Below are positions 30,910-39,825 of a stretch of DNA of 64,000 nucleotides, piece after piece. Under the pieces are notes generated by a model that made no database searches, had not been told where the DNA came from, and saw nothing but the letters and a program-made list of their open reading frames with translations. The DNA is from Methylocella tundrae (GTDB lineage Bacteria > Pseudomonadota > Alphaproteobacteria > Rhizobiales > Beijerinckiaceae): the NCBI RefSeq assembly GCF_038024855.1, contig NZ_CP139089.1, positions 1,178,001 to 1,242,000 of the forward strand, read 5' to 3'. A program made the position numbers and the translations under genes. Numbering within the stretch: the stretch's first letter is position 1; each line of letters opens with the position of its first letter.

Positions 30910-33342
30910 GTGCTGGGGAAATTCGGTTTATCCAAAATATTGTTTTTGGCGGCCGGGCTGACGCCTTTGGCTTTTACCAGCGCTTTGGCGCAGAGCCCGA
31001 CGGCTGCCGCGCCCGCTGATCCGAATGTCGTCGCGCTCCCTGAGGTCGACGTCATTTCGACCTCGCCGCTGTCTGGCGGAACGGGCGAAGAACGCAACAG
31101 CTTCCCAAGCATGGTGCAGACGGTGACGCCCGATGATTTCGCGCGCACCAGATCTCCCAACGTCACGGATGCGCTGCAGCAGCGCGTGCCGGGCGTCACA
31201 GTTATCGACGTCAACGGCAACCCATTTTCGCAGGATCTCTATTATCGCGGTTTTCAGGCCTCGCCGCTGCAGGGCACGCCGCAAGGCCTTGCCGTTTACC
31301 AGAACGGCATGCGCGTCAATGAGGCGTTCGGCGACACAGTCAATTGGGATCTGATCCCGCCGCAGGCCATCGCCCGCACGGACATCTTCACCGCCAATCC
31401 GATCTTCGGGCTCAACGCCCTCGGCGGCGCCATCAGCATCGAGATGAAGAACGGCTTCAACTGGCAGGGATTTGAGGCGCAGATTCTCGGCGGCTCTTAT
31501 GGCCGCGTCTCCGGCTATTTCCAATATGGCAAGCAGGTCGACAATTTCAGCCTCTATGTCACCGCCGACGCGGCGCATGACGGCGGCTGGCGCTATTTCT
31601 CGCCGTCGACGCTGGCGCGCGTCTATGGCGATCTCGGCTACCGCACGCAGGACGCCGAAATTCACCTCATCGCCTCGGGCGCGACATCGAACCTCGGGGT
31701 TATTGGACCAACGCCGGTCAACCTCTTGAGCCAAAGCCTTTCCAGCGTCTTCACCTCGCCGCAATCGACGCAGAACGACGCCGGCTCGATCGCTTTCACG
31801 GGCAAGTTCGACATCAACAAGAACTGGCAGATCGGCAGCAATTTCTACCTCCGCACGTTCCAGCAAAAGCATACGGACGGCAACGACTCCGATCTTCAGG
31901 ATTGCGCCGATAACGCAGATCCGGCCGGATTTTCGGGCTTTCTCTGCCTCGCGAGCGATAATTTCCCATCAGAGACAAACGGCGCCGCTTTCGTTCTCCA
32001 CGATAAGAACGGCAATCCGATCCCTTTCTCGCCGACCACGGTCTACGGGACGATCGACCGCACCGTCACCCATTCGACGACGGCCGGTACGACCCTGCAG
32101 GCGACGAACAAGGATAAATTCTTCGGCCATGACAATTATTTCGTCTTCGGCGGCAGCGTCGACCGCGGCTCTTTCAGCTTCAGCTCCAACAGCACTCTCG
32201 GGGCCATTCAACCTAATCTGCTCGTCTCCCCGACTGGACTCTTTGCAGGCTCAGGGTCAGTCATCCAAACGGCGGGCGATATTGGCTATGTGCCGACGTG
32301 GCTGACGGGCACGACGACTTATTACGGCGTCTTCGCGCTCGATACCTTCAACGTCACGCCGGATCTCGCGGTGACGGCGGGCGCCCGGCTCAATATCGCC
32401 AATATCGACACGCAGGACGCCAGCGGCGGCTACAATTCGGAGCTGAACAGCTCCAATAATTTCGATCGCATCAATCCGGTCGTCGGGATCACTTATCAGA
32501 TCCAGCCCTGGATTTCCGCCTATGGCGGCTATTCGGAAGCCAACCGCGCCCCGACCCCGCTGGAGCTTGATTGCGCCAACAAGCTCAATCCTTGCTTGCT
32601 GGAGAATTCTCTCGTCTCGGACCCGCCTTTGCAGCAAGTCGTCTCGCACACGATCGAAGCAGGCCTGCGCGGCGCCTCGAACAACATATTCGGCGATGGA
32701 CGGATCAACTGGAAGGCAGGCTACTTCCACACCGAAAACACAAACGACATCATCTCTCTATCCAGCACCATCACCGGCCACGGCTATTACGCCAATGTGC
32801 CCGCGACCCTGCGCCAGGGCGTCGAGGCCGGGCTCGATTATCACAATGGCGATCTCATGGCCTATGTAAACTACGCCTTCACCGACGCGACCTACCGCTT
32901 CACCGGCGAGCTGGCGTCTCCCTTTAACCCTTACGCCGACGCCAACGGCAATGTGCTGGTGACTCCCGGCGATCATATCCCCGGCATTCCCCGGCAGACG
33001 CTGAAGTTCGGCGGCGAATATGCCTTCACGCCGAAGTTCAAAGCGGGGACGGATATTTTGATCGTTGGCAGCCAATATTATATCGGCGACAATTCAAACC
33101 TAAATCCGCAGCTTCCGCTCTACTGGACGGCGAATATTCACGCGTCCTACCAGCTGACCGACAACATTCAGATCTTCGGGCTGGTCAATAATCTATTCAA
33201 CAACCGCAACGCTACCTACGGCTCATTTTTCGATACGACGACGAACGCCCAGATCGCCAATGGCACGCCACTGACCGATCCGCGCAATCAAACGCCCATG
33301 ACGCCCCTCTCGCTCTATGGCGGCGTCAAGGTCACTTTCTAG
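30910..33342 (+). CDS. TonB-dependent outer-membrane receptor
   Basis: 810-residue outer-membrane transporter. The signal peptide MLGKFGLSKILFLAAGLTPL ends near ALAQ. A TonB-box-like segment (LPEVDVIST) follows, and the plug domain is at about residues 55-175 (DALQQRVPGVTVIDVNGNPF, then GLNALGGAISIEMKNG). The remainder is the 22-strand barrel, ending with the expected aromatic residue (GGVKVTF). It uses TonB energy to import a large chelate such as a siderophore, vitamin B12 or another metal complex; the ligand is not readable. GTG start with a strong GGGAGGGGAAGA ribosome site. No partner ABC transporter or sigma/anti-sigma pair is adjacent. The stop codon coincides with the start of an interspersed repeat. 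Confidence 0.93.
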   Translation: MLGKFGLSKILFLAAGLTPLAFTSALAQSPTAAAPADPNVVALPEVDVISTSPLSGGTGEERNSFPSMVQTVTPDDFARTRSPNVTDALQQRVPGVTVIDVNGNPFSQDLYYRGFQASPLQGTPQGLAVYQNGMRVNEAFGDTVNWDLIPPQAIARTDIFTANPIFGLNALGGAISIEMKNGFNWQGFEAQILGGSYGRVSGYFQYGKQVDNFSLYVTADAAHDGGWRYFSPSTLARVYGDLGYRTQDAEIHLIASGATSNLGVIGPTPVNLLSQSLSSVFTSPQSTQNDAGSIAFTGKFDINKNWQIGSNFYLRTFQQKHTDGNDSDLQDCADNADPAGFSGFLCLASDNFPSETNGAAFVLHDKNGNPIPFSPTTVYGTIDRTVTHSTTAGTTLQATNKDKFFGHDNYFVFGGSVDRGSFSFSSNSTLGAIQPNLLVSPTGLFAGSGSVIQTAGDIGYVPTWLTGTTTYYGVFALDTFNVTPDLAVTAGARLNIANIDTQDASGGYNSELNSSNNFDRINPVVGITYQIQPWISAYGGYSEANRAPTPLELDCANKLNPCLLENSLVSDPPLQQVVSHTIEAGLRGASNNIFGDGRINWKAGYFHTENTNDIISLSSTITGHGYYANVPATLRQGVEAGLDYHNGDLMAYVNYAFTDATYRFTGELASPFNPYADANGNVLVTPGDHIPGIPRQTLKFGGEYAFTPKFKAGTDILIVGSQYYIGDNSNLNPQLPLYWTANIHASYQLTDNIQIFGLVNNLFNNRNATYGSFFDTTTNAQIANGTPLTDPRNQTPMTPLSLYGGVKVTF

Positions 33343-33457
33343 AGCGCTTTCCGATCGAATGGAGACATTCGATCGATCAGAAATCGCTCCAGATTCAAAA
33401 GCTTGAGCATATTCTTGTCGATCAGATCGAACCGATCTGATCGGAATATGCTCTAGG
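33341..33457 (+). repeat. Interspersed double-hairpin repeat, about 118 bases, copy A
   Basis: Begins inside the TAG stop of the TonB receptor gene. It is nearly identical to the reverse complement of 61973-62092. The left half folds as GAGCG...CGCTC around ATCGAATGG/CATTCGAT. The right half folds as GAGCATATT...AATATGCTC around CAGATCG/CGATCTG. Confidence 0.85.
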
Positions 33458-33575
33458 CCGGCCCGATCCCAGCTTCTCTCCGGAAGCCTTGGCATGACCA
33501 TGCAAATTCGGCGCGGGGTCATGCCTTTTTCCGTTGATCAACGCCATTGGCTGTTTGGGGCGCATGGGGCGCTGT

Positions 33576-34142
33576 CTATGCCGGCCGCAACTGGCTCTGG
33601 AGCGCCGCGATGGCGCTCATGAATCCGCTGGAGCCGTCAAGCATCGGCTCCATCAGCAAGGCGCCTTCCAGAAGCGCAATCGCGACGCGGGCCTGCTGGT
33701 CGCAGTCTATGTCTTTCCGGATGCTGCCGTTGGCGCGACCTTCTTCAAGGACGGTCTTGAGCCACAAAAAATGCTTCCTGAAGAAGCGCCGCACCGCTTC
33801 CCGGATTTCAGTGGGCAGAAATTCAGGCGTTATCGCAAGCACAGCGCACAGACAGCCGAGCTTTTGCTCCAATCCGCTCAGGTAGAGTCTCGCATAAGCA
33901 GTGACGCGCTCCAGCCCATCGTCGGTGGCGCGAAGTATGCGGGCCATCTCCGCGTCATATCTTTCGTCGTAAAACGCGACCAGCGCGACGCCGAGATCCT
34001 TCTTGGCGGGGAAATAATAGTGAATGCTCGCTGTGCGCACGCCGACGGCAAGCGCAAGGTCCGCATAGCTGAAGCCGCTATAGCCCCGGCTTCTGACCAG
34101 CGCCTCCGCTTTGGTCAGCAGCTCCAATCGCGTGTCTTTCAT
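33576..34142 (-). CDS. TetR/AcrR-family transcriptional regulator
   Basis: 188 residues. The N-terminal TetR helix-turn-helix is at about 9-55: LTKAEALVRSRGYSGFSYAD, LALAVGVRTASIHYYFPAKK, DLGVALVAFY. The C-terminal ligand-binding domain includes LGCLCAVLAITPEFLPTEIR; its Cys pair is a feature seen in TetR regulators next to peroxidase-like or oxidoreductase genes. It is divergent from the AhpD-like gene, and the 137-base gap between them holds two AT-rich palindromes (34227 and 34250), so it probably represses that gene and perhaps itself. The inducer is unknown; redox-active or electrophilic compounds are a guess from the target. Confidence 0.92.
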   Translation of the reverse strand: MKDTRLELLTKAEALVRSRGYSGFSYADLALAVGVRTASIHYYFPAKKDLGVALVAFYDERYDAEMARILRATDDGLERVTAYARLYLSGLEQKLGCLCAVLAITPEFLPTEIREAVRRFFRKHFLWLKTVLEEGRANGSIRKDIDCDQQARVAIALLEGALLMEPMLDGSSGFMSAIAALQSQLRPA

Positions 34143-34226
34143 GTGTTGCGCGCCTGAACCTTCCCTTGATAGGCCAGTATGCCATCACGGCAAGATGCGC
34201 AAACTGCCTCTTGATCCCCGCCCATC

Positions 34227-34242
34227 TATCTATTAATAGATA
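34227..34242. promoter_or_regulatory. Operator-like perfect palindrome 1 (TetR/ahpD intergenic region)
   Basis: TATCTATTAATAGATA, a perfect 16-base palindrome between the divergent TetR and AhpD-like genes. A second copy of the half-site pair lies 7 bases further on. Confidence 0.7.
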
Positions 34243-34249
34243 AATGTTC

Positions 34250-34269
34250 TATCTACTAATAAATAGATA
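34250..34269. promoter_or_regulatory. Operator-like inverted repeat 2 (TetR/ahpD intergenic region)
   Basis: TATCTA-ctaataaa-TAGATA, with the same half-sites as the first palindrome but an 8-base spacer. It lies just before the AGGAGG ribosome site of the AhpD-like gene, where a bound repressor would block transcription. Confidence 0.65.
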
Positions 34270-34279
34270 CAGGAGGAAA

Positions 34280-34615
34280 ATGATGCAAAATTGGGCAGCC
34301 TACCGCGAGCAACTCTCCGAAACTTTCGGAACGATCGGTCAAATCAATCCCGACATCCTCAAAGGAAATCAGATCCTTTCCGATGCCGCGCCAAAGACAG
34401 CCACTCTGAGCGCGAAGATGCGCGAACTCATTGCGCTCGCGGTCGCCGTCACGACGCGTTGCGACGGCTGCATCGCCTTCCATACGGAAGCGGCGCGCAA
34501 GGCGGGGGCGACAAAGGAGGAGCTGGCGGAAACGCTCGGCGTCGCCATCGCGCTGAACACGGGCGCCGCTTTGGTTTACTCGGCGCGCGCCATGCACGCC
34601 TTCGACGCCGGTTAA
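34280..34615 (+). CDS. AhpD-like carboxymuconolactone decarboxylase family protein
   Basis: 111 residues. Core of the AhpD/CMD fold: ELIALAVAVTTRCDGCIAFH then TEAARKAGATKEELAETLGV, with the redox CxxC (CDGC) and the following His that mark alkylhydroperoxidase D-like proteins. It probably acts as a small cytoplasmic thiol peroxidase or disulfide reductase. I chose the ATG at 34280 behind AGGAGG (a second ATG follows at once) rather than the earlier in-frame ATG, which falls inside the operator region. It is divergent from a TetR regulator that likely controls it. A stop-linked palindromic repeat begins at its TAA. Confidence 0.93.
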   Translation: MMQNWAAYREQLSETFGTIGQINPDILKGNQILSDAAPKTATLSAKMRELIALAVAVTTRCDGCIAFHTEAARKAGATKEELAETLGVAIALNTGAALVYSARAMHAFDAG

Positions 34616-34690
34616 AGCATCCATGCCCAAAAGCCGCCGGCTTTTGGGCGCAAATCATGCGATTAGACAAGAGCTTAGACGGCGGGATGC
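34613..34690 (+). repeat. Stop-codon-linked palindromic repeat, copy 2
   Basis: Begins with the TAA of the AhpD-like gene (TAAAGCATCCATG...). It contains a perfect 10-base stem CCCAAAAGCC-gcc-GGCTTTTGGG (34626-34648), then CAAATCATGC, the family's distal box. Confidence 0.65.
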
Positions 34691-34749
34691 GTTTTTCGCG
34701 AAAACGCGTCCTCTTCAAGCCGCCGGGCAAAGATCTCCCTCGCTAGCGA

Positions 34750-35394
34750 TCAGCGCGACACATAATCGGGAGCGGGCGTCGGATCGCCAAGCTGAACCCA
34801 GACGTTCTGGTCGCTCTGGGATTGGCGCTTGACAAAGCGATAGCCCGTCTTGTCCCAAGGCTTCATCTCGCCCGACAGATTGTCGAGAACGAAATCGCCG
34901 TCGCTCATCTTGATCGTTAATACGGCATGGCCCTCGTTGCCGGAATCCTTGACCACGGTCATCAGCAGAGCCTGGCGCGGAAAGCCTTCCTCCAGCAGGA
35001 TCTTGCGTTTCATCAGCGCGAAATCCTCGCAGTCCCCTTTGCCGTCGGTCGGATAGTCCCATTGATCGACGACGCCCCAATGCTCCATGTCGGTCACGGG
35101 CGTGACATGATCATTGACCCATTTATTGACACGCTCGATCTCTTTCGACGTTTTTGAGGCGGCGACGATATCGACCGGCTCGAGCGGGGCGCCCTCGCAT
35201 TCGCCCTGGTAACGGCGGCAGAAATCGGCCCAACCGTAAGGCGTACTGGTTGGCTCTCCGACGGGCGTGAAGGAAGCAGCTGAGGGGAGCGCGGCGTGCG
35301 CCGATGCGGCGTTTGGCGACAAAAGGCAGACCGAGAGCATTGCGAATGAAACAAGCCCCCCGGCCAATTTCCTGTCTGCAACCCAACTGTCCAT
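34750..35394 (-). CDS. Transglutaminase-like cysteine peptidase (BTLCP family), secreted
   Basis: 214 residues, family of bacterial transglutaminase-like cysteine proteinases (DUF920), common in rhizobia. A signal peptide is visible to about residue 34 (LAGGLVSFAMLSVCLLSPNA, then ASAHA). The catalytic triad is complete: Cys122 in GKGDCEDFALMK, His156 in GNEGHAVLTI and Asp171 in VLDNLSG. LapG of biofilm adhesin control is the best studied relative; no LapD or giant adhesin gene is nearby, so the target is unknown. Likely periplasmic. The start at 35394 leaves a normal signal peptide. Confidence 0.9.
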   Translation of the reverse strand: MDSWVADRKLAGGLVSFAMLSVCLLSPNAASAHAALPSAASFTPVGEPTSTPYGWADFCRRYQGECEGAPLEPVDIVAASKTSKEIERVNKWVNDHVTPVTDMEHWGVVDQWDYPTDGKGDCEDFALMKRKILLEEGFPRQALLMTVVKDSGNEGHAVLTIKMSDGDFVLDNLSGEMKPWDKTGYRFVKRQSQSDQNVWVQLGDPTPAPDYVSR

Positions 35395-35745
35395 CTTCGA
35401 GCCTCCAACGTCATGTGTCGGCAGTCTTCGCAGCGGGGGTTTGTCGCGCGATTAAATGCGATGCTCGGATTTTATCCTAACGGAGCGAACACTGGGCGGA
35501 AGCCGAACGTTGCTTAATCTGTTCTTCCGTGGAACCAACCCAATCTTACGTAATTTTGTTTCGGATCGCAGACAGCCCTCTTGTAGAACTGAGCCCGCGG
35601 GAGCACCTACAATTCAACGATCCGGATGGCGAACCGCGCCTTGCCCAATTCGTTTCTAAATCGTTAATGCGATGCTGACGCAGGGTCAACCTCAAGGCCC
35701 TTTCGCCACGCTACAGAATTAAAACATTGTTAACGAGGCGCCATT
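35395..35745. other. Intergenic stretch between the BTLCP gene and the EcsC gene
   Basis: 351 bases between divergent genes, so two promoters are expected. It becomes AT-richer toward the EcsC start. I see no clear operator, hairpin or coding frame with family features. Confidence 0.45.
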
Positions 35746-36615
35746 TTGAACTCTTCGACGAACATTCAGCCGGCGCCGACCAGCCGGGATCTCATGCCGA
35801 CCGAAGCCGTTCCGCTGTCGCCGACCGACGAGGCGTCGTTGCGGCGCGCCATCGACGAACTGAAGCGCTCGAGCCTCGCGATGCGGCTCACGTCGCTGAT
35901 CGGCCGCCAGATCGGCTTGATCGGCCTTGTCGTTCCAGCGCCCGTCGCGGAGGTTGTCAACAAGGCGGCCGAGACCGCCATTCATACCGCCATGGGCCTT
36001 GCCTTGCGCAGCCTTTCAAGCGCGAGAGTGCGCGATCGGCGACGGCTGCACAAATCCCTTGCGACAATGGCCGGCGCAGCCGGCGGGGCTTTTGGTCTCG
36101 CCGGGCTGCCGGTCGAGCTTCCGTTCACAACCACGGTCATGCTGCGCTCGATCGCGGACGTCGCCCGAAGCGAAGGCGAGGATCTGACCGATCCAGACGT
36201 CGCCCTGGCCTGTCTTGAGGTCTTCGCCCTTGGCGGCGACGCCGGCTCAAGCCGCCGGGAAGAGCGCGGCGGCGCGCTCGAAACCGGCTATTTCGCCGTG
36301 CGGGTCATGCTCGCCAGATCGGTCAGCGAATCGGCCCGCCATTTTCTGGATCGCGGGCTGACCGAGCAGGCGGCCCCTATGCTCGTGCGCCTCATCGCAC
36401 AGATCAGCACGCGTTTCGGCGTCGTGGTTTCGCAAAAGCTCGCGGCTCAAAGCGTCCCAATCATCGGCGCCGCCAGCGGCGCGGCCATCAATTACGCATT
36501 CGTCGATCACTTCCAGACGCTGGCGCGCGGCCATTTCACCGTTCGCCGGCTGGAGCGTATCTATGGAGCGAGCCTGGTTCGGGCCGAATATAATCGGCTC
36601 GCGCGCGAAATGTAA
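35746..36615 (+). CDS. EcsC family protein
   Basis: 289 residues matching the EcsC family, named after a protein encoded beside a Bacillus ABC transporter; molecular function unknown. Visible: a helical N-terminus (LRRAIDELKRSSLAMRLTSL), a Gly/Ala-rich stretch MAGAAGGAFGLAGLPVELPF then TTTVMLRSIADVARSEGEDL (the family core), and a C-terminal segment VPIIGAASGAAINYAFVDHF, which may associate with membrane. The start is a TTG at 35746, with no better ATG upstream. It is transcribed alone. Confidence 0.85.
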   Translation: MNSSTNIQPAPTSRDLMPTEAVPLSPTDEASLRRAIDELKRSSLAMRLTSLIGRQIGLIGLVVPAPVAEVVNKAAETAIHTAMGLALRSLSSARVRDRRRLHKSLATMAGAAGGAFGLAGLPVELPFTTTVMLRSIADVARSEGEDLTDPDVALACLEVFALGGDAGSSRREERGGALETGYFAVRVMLARSVSESARHFLDRGLTEQAAPMLVRLIAQISTRFGVVVSQKLAAQSVPIIGAASGAAINYAFVDHFQTLARGHFTVRRLERIYGASLVRAEYNRLAREM

Positions 36616-36723
36616 CGGGCCGGAGCCTTGCCCGAGATGGCGCCATTGTGGTAATAATGCGGCGCTTCAGAGGCGTCTCCTCCGGCTGAACAGCGCTGGT
36701 CTTCGATCAGCTATGGAGCTTCC

Positions 36724-37290
36724 ATGAAATCCCTGACGAGTTCGCTGAGGAATTACGCCGGCCGCGCCGGCGTCGCCGCGGCAGTCTTTGTCGCCCTCAT
36801 CGCGCCTGTCAGCCCGGCGCAGGCCGGGTTTTTCGATTTCCTTTTCCCGCCTCAGCCGTCCCCCGCCCTCGCGCCTGCCTACCCGCCCGGGTTTCGCTAT
36901 GAGCATCGTCAGCACAGAAGAAAAATCGCGGCGCGCCATCCGCGAATCGTCGTCGCCAGGAGTCACCCCTCCTCGGCGCATGGCGTGACGGGCTTCATGG
37001 ATGACGACAGCCTCAGGGATGGCGACGCAGTGATGACGCCGGACGGCATCCGCATCTTCACGGGATCCTCAAGCACTCATCATAGCACCGACGACTTCGC
37101 CAAAATATCCGAGATCAAAGGGCTCCCGAGCCGCGAGCGCAACGTCCTGCTCGCCATCGACGCCGGCAGTTCCGGCGGTAGCGGCGATTCCGCTCTCCTG
37201 GTCGGCCGTTCCGTCGCCGATTCGGGACTATCGGAAGGCGCGATGATCACCGACGCGAAAGGCCACAGGATCCGCTACGTTGGCCCCTAA
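36724..37290 (+). CDS. Hypothetical secreted protein
   Basis: 188 residues, no family recognised. Clear signal peptide: residues 1-33, with hydrophobic core AGVAAAVFVALIAPVSPAQA and cleavage near AQA|G. The mature protein begins GFFDFLFPPQPSPALAPAY, then a basic segment rich in His and Arg (EHRQHRRKIAARHPR) and a C-terminal domain with TPDGIRIFTGSSSTHHSTDD and GAMITDAKGHRIRYVGP. The last part resembles short beta-rich repeats in small rhizobial secreted proteins, but I cannot name it. The TAA stop starts a palindromic repeat. A preceding GGAGCTTCC is a weak ribosome site. Confidence 0.75.
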   Translation: MKSLTSSLRNYAGRAGVAAAVFVALIAPVSPAQAGFFDFLFPPQPSPALAPAYPPGFRYEHRQHRRKIAARHPRIVVARSHPSSAHGVTGFMDDDSLRDGDAVMTPDGIRIFTGSSSTHHSTDDFAKISEIKGLPSRERNVLLAIDAGSSGGSGDSALLVGRSVADSGLSEGAMITDAKGHRIRYVGP

Positions 37291-37373
37291 AGCATGAGGC
37301 CGAAAAGTTGCAGACTTTCCTGACCCACATCATGTGGTAAAACAAAGGCTTAAAGCGCGGAATGCGATTCCGG
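37288..37373 (+). repeat. Stop-codon-linked palindromic repeat, copy 3
   Basis: Begins with the TAA of the secreted-protein gene: TAAAGCATGAGGCCGAAAAG, a short loop, then ACTTTCCTGACCCACATCAT. Same layout as the copies at 12538, 34613 and 56914. Confidence 0.65.
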
Positions 37374-37464
37374 GATTCATTCTGCTCGAAGTATCGGCGG
37401 CGAAAATCGCGCGCCGCTTTCGGATGAAATGAGTACAAAATCACAGCAGTCCGGGAAAGGCCGC

Positions 37465-38025
37465 CTAACGCCGGCGGGCCGCGTCGAGCATCCGCTCGCA
37501 TTCGTCGAGTTCGCGCACGATCGACTTCAAACGCCCGATCGCTTCCGTGTTCAGGGCTCCGGCGCCGGCGCCCGTTTCGGCGCCCGTATGAGCCGCGCCC
37601 TGATCGCTCATCGCGGCCATGCCTTCTGGCACAGTGTAATTTGAATCCTCGTCGAGTACGGCGGGATCCGCGGGCTGGCTGAATAAATCGTCGCCGCGCG
37701 CCGCGCGCGCTTGAGGCGCGGCTGGCGAGGCGGCATGAACGCCGACGTCTGCGGCGGCGAGTCCGGCGCCGATCACCGCCCGCGCGCCCTGCTCTTTCAG
37801 GATCCTTTGCACGCCCTTGATCGTATAGCCTTCGCTATAAAGGAGCCGCCTGATAGCGCGAAGAATGTCGATGTCGTTCGGGCGATAAAAACGGCGCCCG
37901 CCAGCGCGCTTCATCGGTTTGATCTGCGGAAAACGCGTCTCCCAGAAACGCAGCACATGCTGCGGCAGATCAAGCTCTTCGGCGACTTCGCTGATTGTTC
38001 GAAAAGCGTCGGCGCTCTTGTCCAT
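37465..38025 (-). CDS. MerR-family transcriptional regulator
   Basis: 186 residues. The winged-helix MerR DNA-binding domain is at residues 9-75: [55 protein letters not shown]. The C-terminal part is low in conserved features and ends with a predicted coiled coil ([20 protein letters not shown]). The ATG at 38025 begins [13 protein letters not shown]; an earlier in-frame ATG exists but adds an atypical extension. In alphaproteobacteria this gene follows ihfA as here, in the plsX-fabH-ihfA-merR cluster. The effector and targets are unknown. Confidence 0.92.
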   Translation of the reverse strand: MDKSADAFRTISEVAEELDLPQHVLRFWETRFPQIKPMKRAGGRRFYRPNDIDILRAIRRLLYSEGYTIKGVQRILKEQGARAVIGAGLAAADVGVHAASPAAPQARAARGDDLFSQPADPAVLDEDSNYTVPEGMAAMSDQGAAHTGAETGAGAGALNTEAIGRLKSIVRELDECERMLDAARRR

Positions 38026-38114
38026 TTCGCTTCGGGCTCCAGGCCGTAGGCGCGATCGCGCTCCCAATCGGTTATGTCGATCAAATCATGTAAAGCATTC
38101 AGGGCGCGCTTCGG

Positions 38115-38510
38115 CTATGCGTCGTCCTCCGTCACGGTCTGGCCATTGACGCGCCCCTTGAGCACGCTCGACGGCTTGAACACGAGAACGCGGCGTTGCG
38201 TAATCGGCACTTCGATCCCGGTCTTAGGGTTACGCCCGACGCGCTCGGATTTTGAGCGCACGACAAAGGAGCCGAAGGAGGACAATTTGACGGTTTCGCC
38301 CTGGGCCAGGGCGTCCGACAGCTCATTCAGAACCATCTGCACGAGGGCGCCGGATTCTTTTCGCGACAGGCCGACACAGCGGTAGACTGCCTCGGCGAGA
38401 TCCACGCGCGTAATCGTCCGCGCGTCAAGCTTTGGGAGCGCATCAACCATTTGCTCCGCAGGCGTGTCTGCAAGCTTACCTGCGGCGGATATGGTTGCAA
38501 ACTTTGTCAT
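38115..38510 (-). CDS. ihfA: Integration host factor alpha subunit
   Basis: 131 residues; DNA-bending protein that pairs with IHF beta in recombination, replication and transcription control. The core [40 protein letters not shown] and [20 protein letters not shown] is diagnostic; the beta-arm carries the NP intercalation motif. The first about 33 residues form an extension not present in most IhfA proteins, so translation may start at the internal ATG at 38447. It lies between fabH and merR on the same strand. Confidence 0.93.
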   Translation of the reverse strand: MTKFATISAAGKLADTPAEQMVDALPKLDARTITRVDLAEAVYRCVGLSRKESGALVQMVLNELSDALAQGETVKLSSFGSFVVRSKSERVGRNPKTGIEVPITQRRVLVFKPSSVLKGRVNGQTVTEDDA

Positions 38511-38808
38511 CCTTCAATCTCTTGTCTGTCCGAGCGAACCTTGCGTCTGAGCTTAATTCAGACGATGTGACCGTGCCCAAAAGCGGGGACCTGACCGGAG
38601 CCGATCCGAGGCGATACATAAAGTGTAGCCGAGGAAAGTCGCGAGTCCAGCGTTTCGCGCAGGTTTCCGTCGGCCGGGAAGGCGTATAGATCAAACGAAA
38701 TCTATCGGATTGATTGACGCCGCCGGTTGATTGAAAACGATGGCCCGCGAAGTCTGGAGCAAATCACAGGTCAAATCAAGGCGTCTGACGCTGGATTGCC
38801 CGCGCCTT

Positions 38809-39801
38809 TTACCAGCGGATCAGCGCGGAAGCCCAGGTAAAGCCGCCGCCCATTGCCTCGATCATGACAAGATCGCCGCGCTTGATCCGGCCATCGTCGC
38901 GTGCGACCGCGAGGGCGAGCGGAATGGAAGCCGCGGAAGTGTTGCCGTGCATATCGACGGTGATGACGACCTTGCGCGCGTCAATGCCGAGTTTTTCAGC
39001 GGAGGCGTCGATGATTCGGCGATTCGCCTGATGCGGCACGAACCAGTCGAGATCCTCAGCGGTCGTGCCGGTCGCGGCGAAAGCCTCGGTGACGACATCC
39101 GTGACCATGCCGACGGCATGGCGAAAGACCTCCCGCCCCGCCATGCGCAGCACGCCGGTGGTCTTCGTCGAGGATGGGCCGCCATCGACGTAGAGTTTTT
39201 CGCGATGACGCCCGTCCGAGCGAAGGTGCGATGTCAGCACGCCGCGATCGCTCGAAGTTCCCGCGGAGGGCGTGGCTTCGAGCACGATCGCCGCCGCGCC
39301 GTCGCCAAAGAGAACGCATGTCGTCCGGTCGTTCCAGTCGAGCAGGCGCGAAAATGTCTCCGCGCCAATCACGAGCGCGCGCTTGTGAGAGCCTGACACA
39401 AGAAACTTGTCGGCGGTGGCGACGGCGAAGATGAAGCCGGAGCAAACGGCCTGCAGATCGAAGGCCGCGCCGTGATGCATGCCAAGGCCAGCCTGAATCT
39501 GAGTGGCGACCGCTGGGAAAGTATAATCGGGCGTAGAGGTCGCGACGATGACAAGATCAATGTCGTCGGCGGTCAAGCCTGCGTCCGCCAGCGCGGCGCG
39601 CGCGGCGTTCAGGCCAAGTATTGACGTCGGCTCGTCTTCGGCCGCGACATGGCGTTGCCTTATCCCGGTCCGCTGCACGATCCATTCATCGGTCGTGTCG
39701 AGCGACTTTTCGAGATCGGCGTTGCTGACGATCCGTTTGGGAAGGTAAGAGCCAAGTCCCACGACGACGGAACGGAGCTTGCCTTTGGCTGCATCTATCA
39801 A
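38809..39801 (-). CDS. fabH: Beta-ketoacyl-ACP synthase III
   Basis: 330 residues. Starts fatty acid synthesis by condensing acetyl-CoA with malonyl-ACP. Catalytic Cys120 in [12 protein letters not shown], His in [12 protein letters not shown] and Asn in [14 protein letters not shown] form the expected triad. The N-terminus [20 protein letters not shown] is characteristic. Directly downstream of plsX (24-base gap), the conserved plsX-fabH order, with ihfA after it. Typical length and no odd features. Confidence 0.96.
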   Translation of the reverse strand: MIDAAKGKLRSVVVGLGSYLPKRIVSNADLEKSLDTTDEWIVQRTGIRQRHVAAEDEPTSILGLNAARAALADAGLTADDIDLVIVATSTPDYTFPAVATQIQAGLGMHHGAAFDLQAVCSGFIFAVATADKFLVSGSHKRALVIGAETFSRLLDWNDRTTCVLFGDGAAAIVLEATPSAGTSSDRGVLTSHLRSDGRHREKLYVDGGPSSTKTTGVLRMAGREVFRHAVGMVTDVVTEAFAATGTTAEDLDWFVPHQANRRIIDASAEKLGIDARKVVITVDMHGNTSAASIPLALAVARDDGRIKRGDLVMIEAMGGGFTWASALIRW

Positions 39802-39825
39802 AGCAAATGATCCAATCGAAGCCGG

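Noticed and set aside
35551..35580. Second possible EcfG promoter (GGAAC ... CGTAAT)
   Set aside because: The spacer is only 13 bases and the -10 part lacks CGTT, so it does not meet the consensus.
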